64,000 nucleotides of DNA. It comes from Ralstonia wenshanensis (GTDB lineage Bacteria > Pseudomonadota > Gammaproteobacteria > Burkholderiales > Burkholderiaceae). Position numbers and translations under genes: made by a program. The stretch lies in contig NZ_CP076412.1 of NCBI RefSeq assembly GCF_021173085.1, positions 744,001 through 808,000 of the forward strand, read 5' to 3'. The notes beneath the pieces are model-generated. The model saw nothing but the letters and a program-made list of their open reading frames with translations. It was not told where the DNA came from and ran no database searches. Below, one piece after another: positions 62,997-64,000 of this stretch; position 1 is the first letter of the stretch; every line of letters starts with the position of its first letter.

Positions 62997-64000
62997 ATGC
63001 CCGAGACCAAGTCGCCCAAGCCCGCCACTCCACGTAAAAACACGGCCGCACTCAACGCGGCCAAGCCACCCGGCAGCAAAGCCAAATCGGTGACCAGGCC
63101 GGCAGCAATGCCGAGCCCAGTCGCGCCCACCGCGGTAGAGCCCCCATACGCCCCAGCCATCTGCTACGTGCACCCGCTCCAACTGGGCAGGCTCGACCGC
63201 TGGGACGGCGTGCTCGATCGCATCGCCTCATTGGGTTTCGATCATGTATTGATGGCGCCGCCGTTTGCGGTGGGTGCCGCCGGCAACGTCTTCGTCACCC
63301 GCGACCATGCGCAACTGCATGCGGCGCTGGGCGGCGGGCCGGCCGACGCAGCCCTCGCCAAGCTGGCCGAGGGCTGCCGCTCGCGTGGGCTTACGTTGCT
63401 GCTCGACCTCGTGATCGACCGCGTGGCGGTGGATGCGCCACTGCGTGCCGACCACCCCGACTGGTTCGCCAGCCACGCCGAAGACGGCGACGCGCTGGAC
63501 CCACGCCTGCCGCCTTCGCACCTTGAGGTGGCCTCGTTCCGCCACGACGACCCGCGCAACGCAGATGCCATCCTCACGTGGTGGGCTCAGCAACTGCGCA
63601 ACTGGGCCGCATTGGGCATCGGCGGGTTCCGCTGCGAAGCGCCTGCCCGCCTGCCAGCCGAACGTTGGCGCACGTTGATTGCCGACGTGCGCAAAGACGC
63701 CGGCGCCGTCCGCTTCCTGGCGTGGACGCCCGGCATGGACGGCGCGGCAATCGACGCACTCGCAGGCGCCGGCTTTGACGCGACGTTTTCATCGTTGCGC
63801 TGGTGGGATTTCCGCGCTGGCTGGATGGTGGAAGAACACGCCCGCCTGGCCGCGGTCGCCCCGCCGATCGCCACCGTGGAAGCACCGTTCGGCACGCGCT
63901 ACGGCCAGGCGTTTGGCGACGCAATGGTCCGTGAACGCGCCTATCGCCGCCTCCTGCACGTGGCCGACACGCTCGATGCCGGCTGGCTGATGCCGCTGGG
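62997..64000 (+). CDS. GH13 alpha-amylase-family protein (GlgE-like), partial, degenerate catalytic domain
   Basis: Runs off the window; 334 residues are visible. After a basic Ala/Pro-rich head (~1-60) comes a TIM-barrel GH13 domain. The framework is clear (LLLDLVIDRVAVDAP at ~134, GIGGFRCEAPARLP, WWDFRAGW), but catalytic positions are changed: the nucleophile aspartate of GFRCDA-type sequences is Glu214, the acid/base glutamate of an AETLG-type loop is replaced by Trp243 (FLAWTPGM), and the ESHDT region reads VEAPFGT (~294-300). The domain is probably non-catalytic, possibly preceding an active maltosyltransferase or amylase module beyond the edge. It is co-directional with glgA. Confidence 0.72.
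   Translation, partial: MPETKSPKPATPRKNTAALNAAKPPGSKAKSVTRPAAMPSPVAPTAVEPPYAPAICYVHPLQLGRLDRWDGVLDRIASLGFDHVLMAPPFAVGAAGNVFVTRDHAQLHAALGGGPADAALAKLAEGCRSRGLTLLLDLVIDRVAVDAPLRADHPDWFASHAEDGDALDPRLPPSHLEVASFRHDDPRNADAILTWWAQQLRNWAALGIGGFRCEAPARLPAERWRTLIADVRKDAGAVRFLAWTPGMDGAAIDALAGAGFDATFSSLRWWDFRAGWMVEEHARLAAVAPPIATVEAPFGTRYGQAFGDAMVRERAYRRLLHVADTLDAGWLMPL

Overview
The window looks like chromosomal DNA of a Ralstonia pickettii-type betaproteobacterium (Burkholderiaceae). Three things point there: high GC throughout; a class D beta-lactamase that reads as OXA-60, the resident oxacillinase of R. pickettii, divergent from a 532-codon gene matching what I recall of its regulator ORF-RP3; and a tandem cyanophycin synthetase pair typical of this family. 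I saw no rRNA, tRNA, insertion sequence, prophage or CRISPR array. The last gene runs off the right edge.

Layout. 212-10258: an acyl-CoA ligase converging on a six-gene minus-strand valine/isobutyrate operon (acyl-CoA dehydrogenase, acyl-CoA ligase, mmsA, mmsB, enoyl-CoA hydratase, 3-hydroxyisobutyryl-CoA hydrolase) with a divergent AraC-type regulator. 10234-23003: a block I read as one uncharacterised N-heterocycle catabolic locus: an IorAB-like molybdenum hydroxylase between two LysR genes, then two amidohydrolase paralogues (one without its metal-binding HxH), UbiD-type decarboxylase, UbiX-type flavin prenyltransferase, CobW-type GTPase, NCS2 nucleobase permease and an 8-oxoguanine-deaminase-like aminohydrolase. 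23008-24098: a GNAT and flavin reductase pair, then a ~500 bp nested inverted repeat. 24736-33106: the cyanophycin locus (two CphA-type synthetases, divergent from a PH/zinc-ribbon ABC exporter and a DUF1854 protein).

33128-44701: a serine hydrolase, OpgD, an orphan fimbrial-like protein, blaOXA-60 with its regulator, MarR, pyrrolidone-carboxylate peptidase, a MarR-flanked AhpD-like/GNAT/azoreductase operon, and a YqjI-like PadR repressor with a YqjH-like ferric reductase behind a 34 bp dyad. 44917-50079: an Aer-type chemoreceptor and a 1183-residue PAS/GGDEF/EAL protein. 50703-54920 is an iron module: Fur-boxed feoAB plus a Cys-rich third protein, two small proteins, fur, and a Fur-box promoter that seems to drive a terminator-ended small RNA upstream of fur. 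55218-60930: an alpha/beta hydrolase, two LysR genes, a frameshifted purine-deaminase-like gene, and ahpC/ahpF with an OxyR-like site. 61333-64000: glycogen synthase and the start of a GH13 (GlgE-like) protein whose visible domain has lost the catalytic residues.

The main themes are catabolism (valine, a nitrogen heterocycle), storage (cyanophycin, glycogen) and iron/peroxide homeostasis. All functions come from reading translated sequence by eye; no database search was run.
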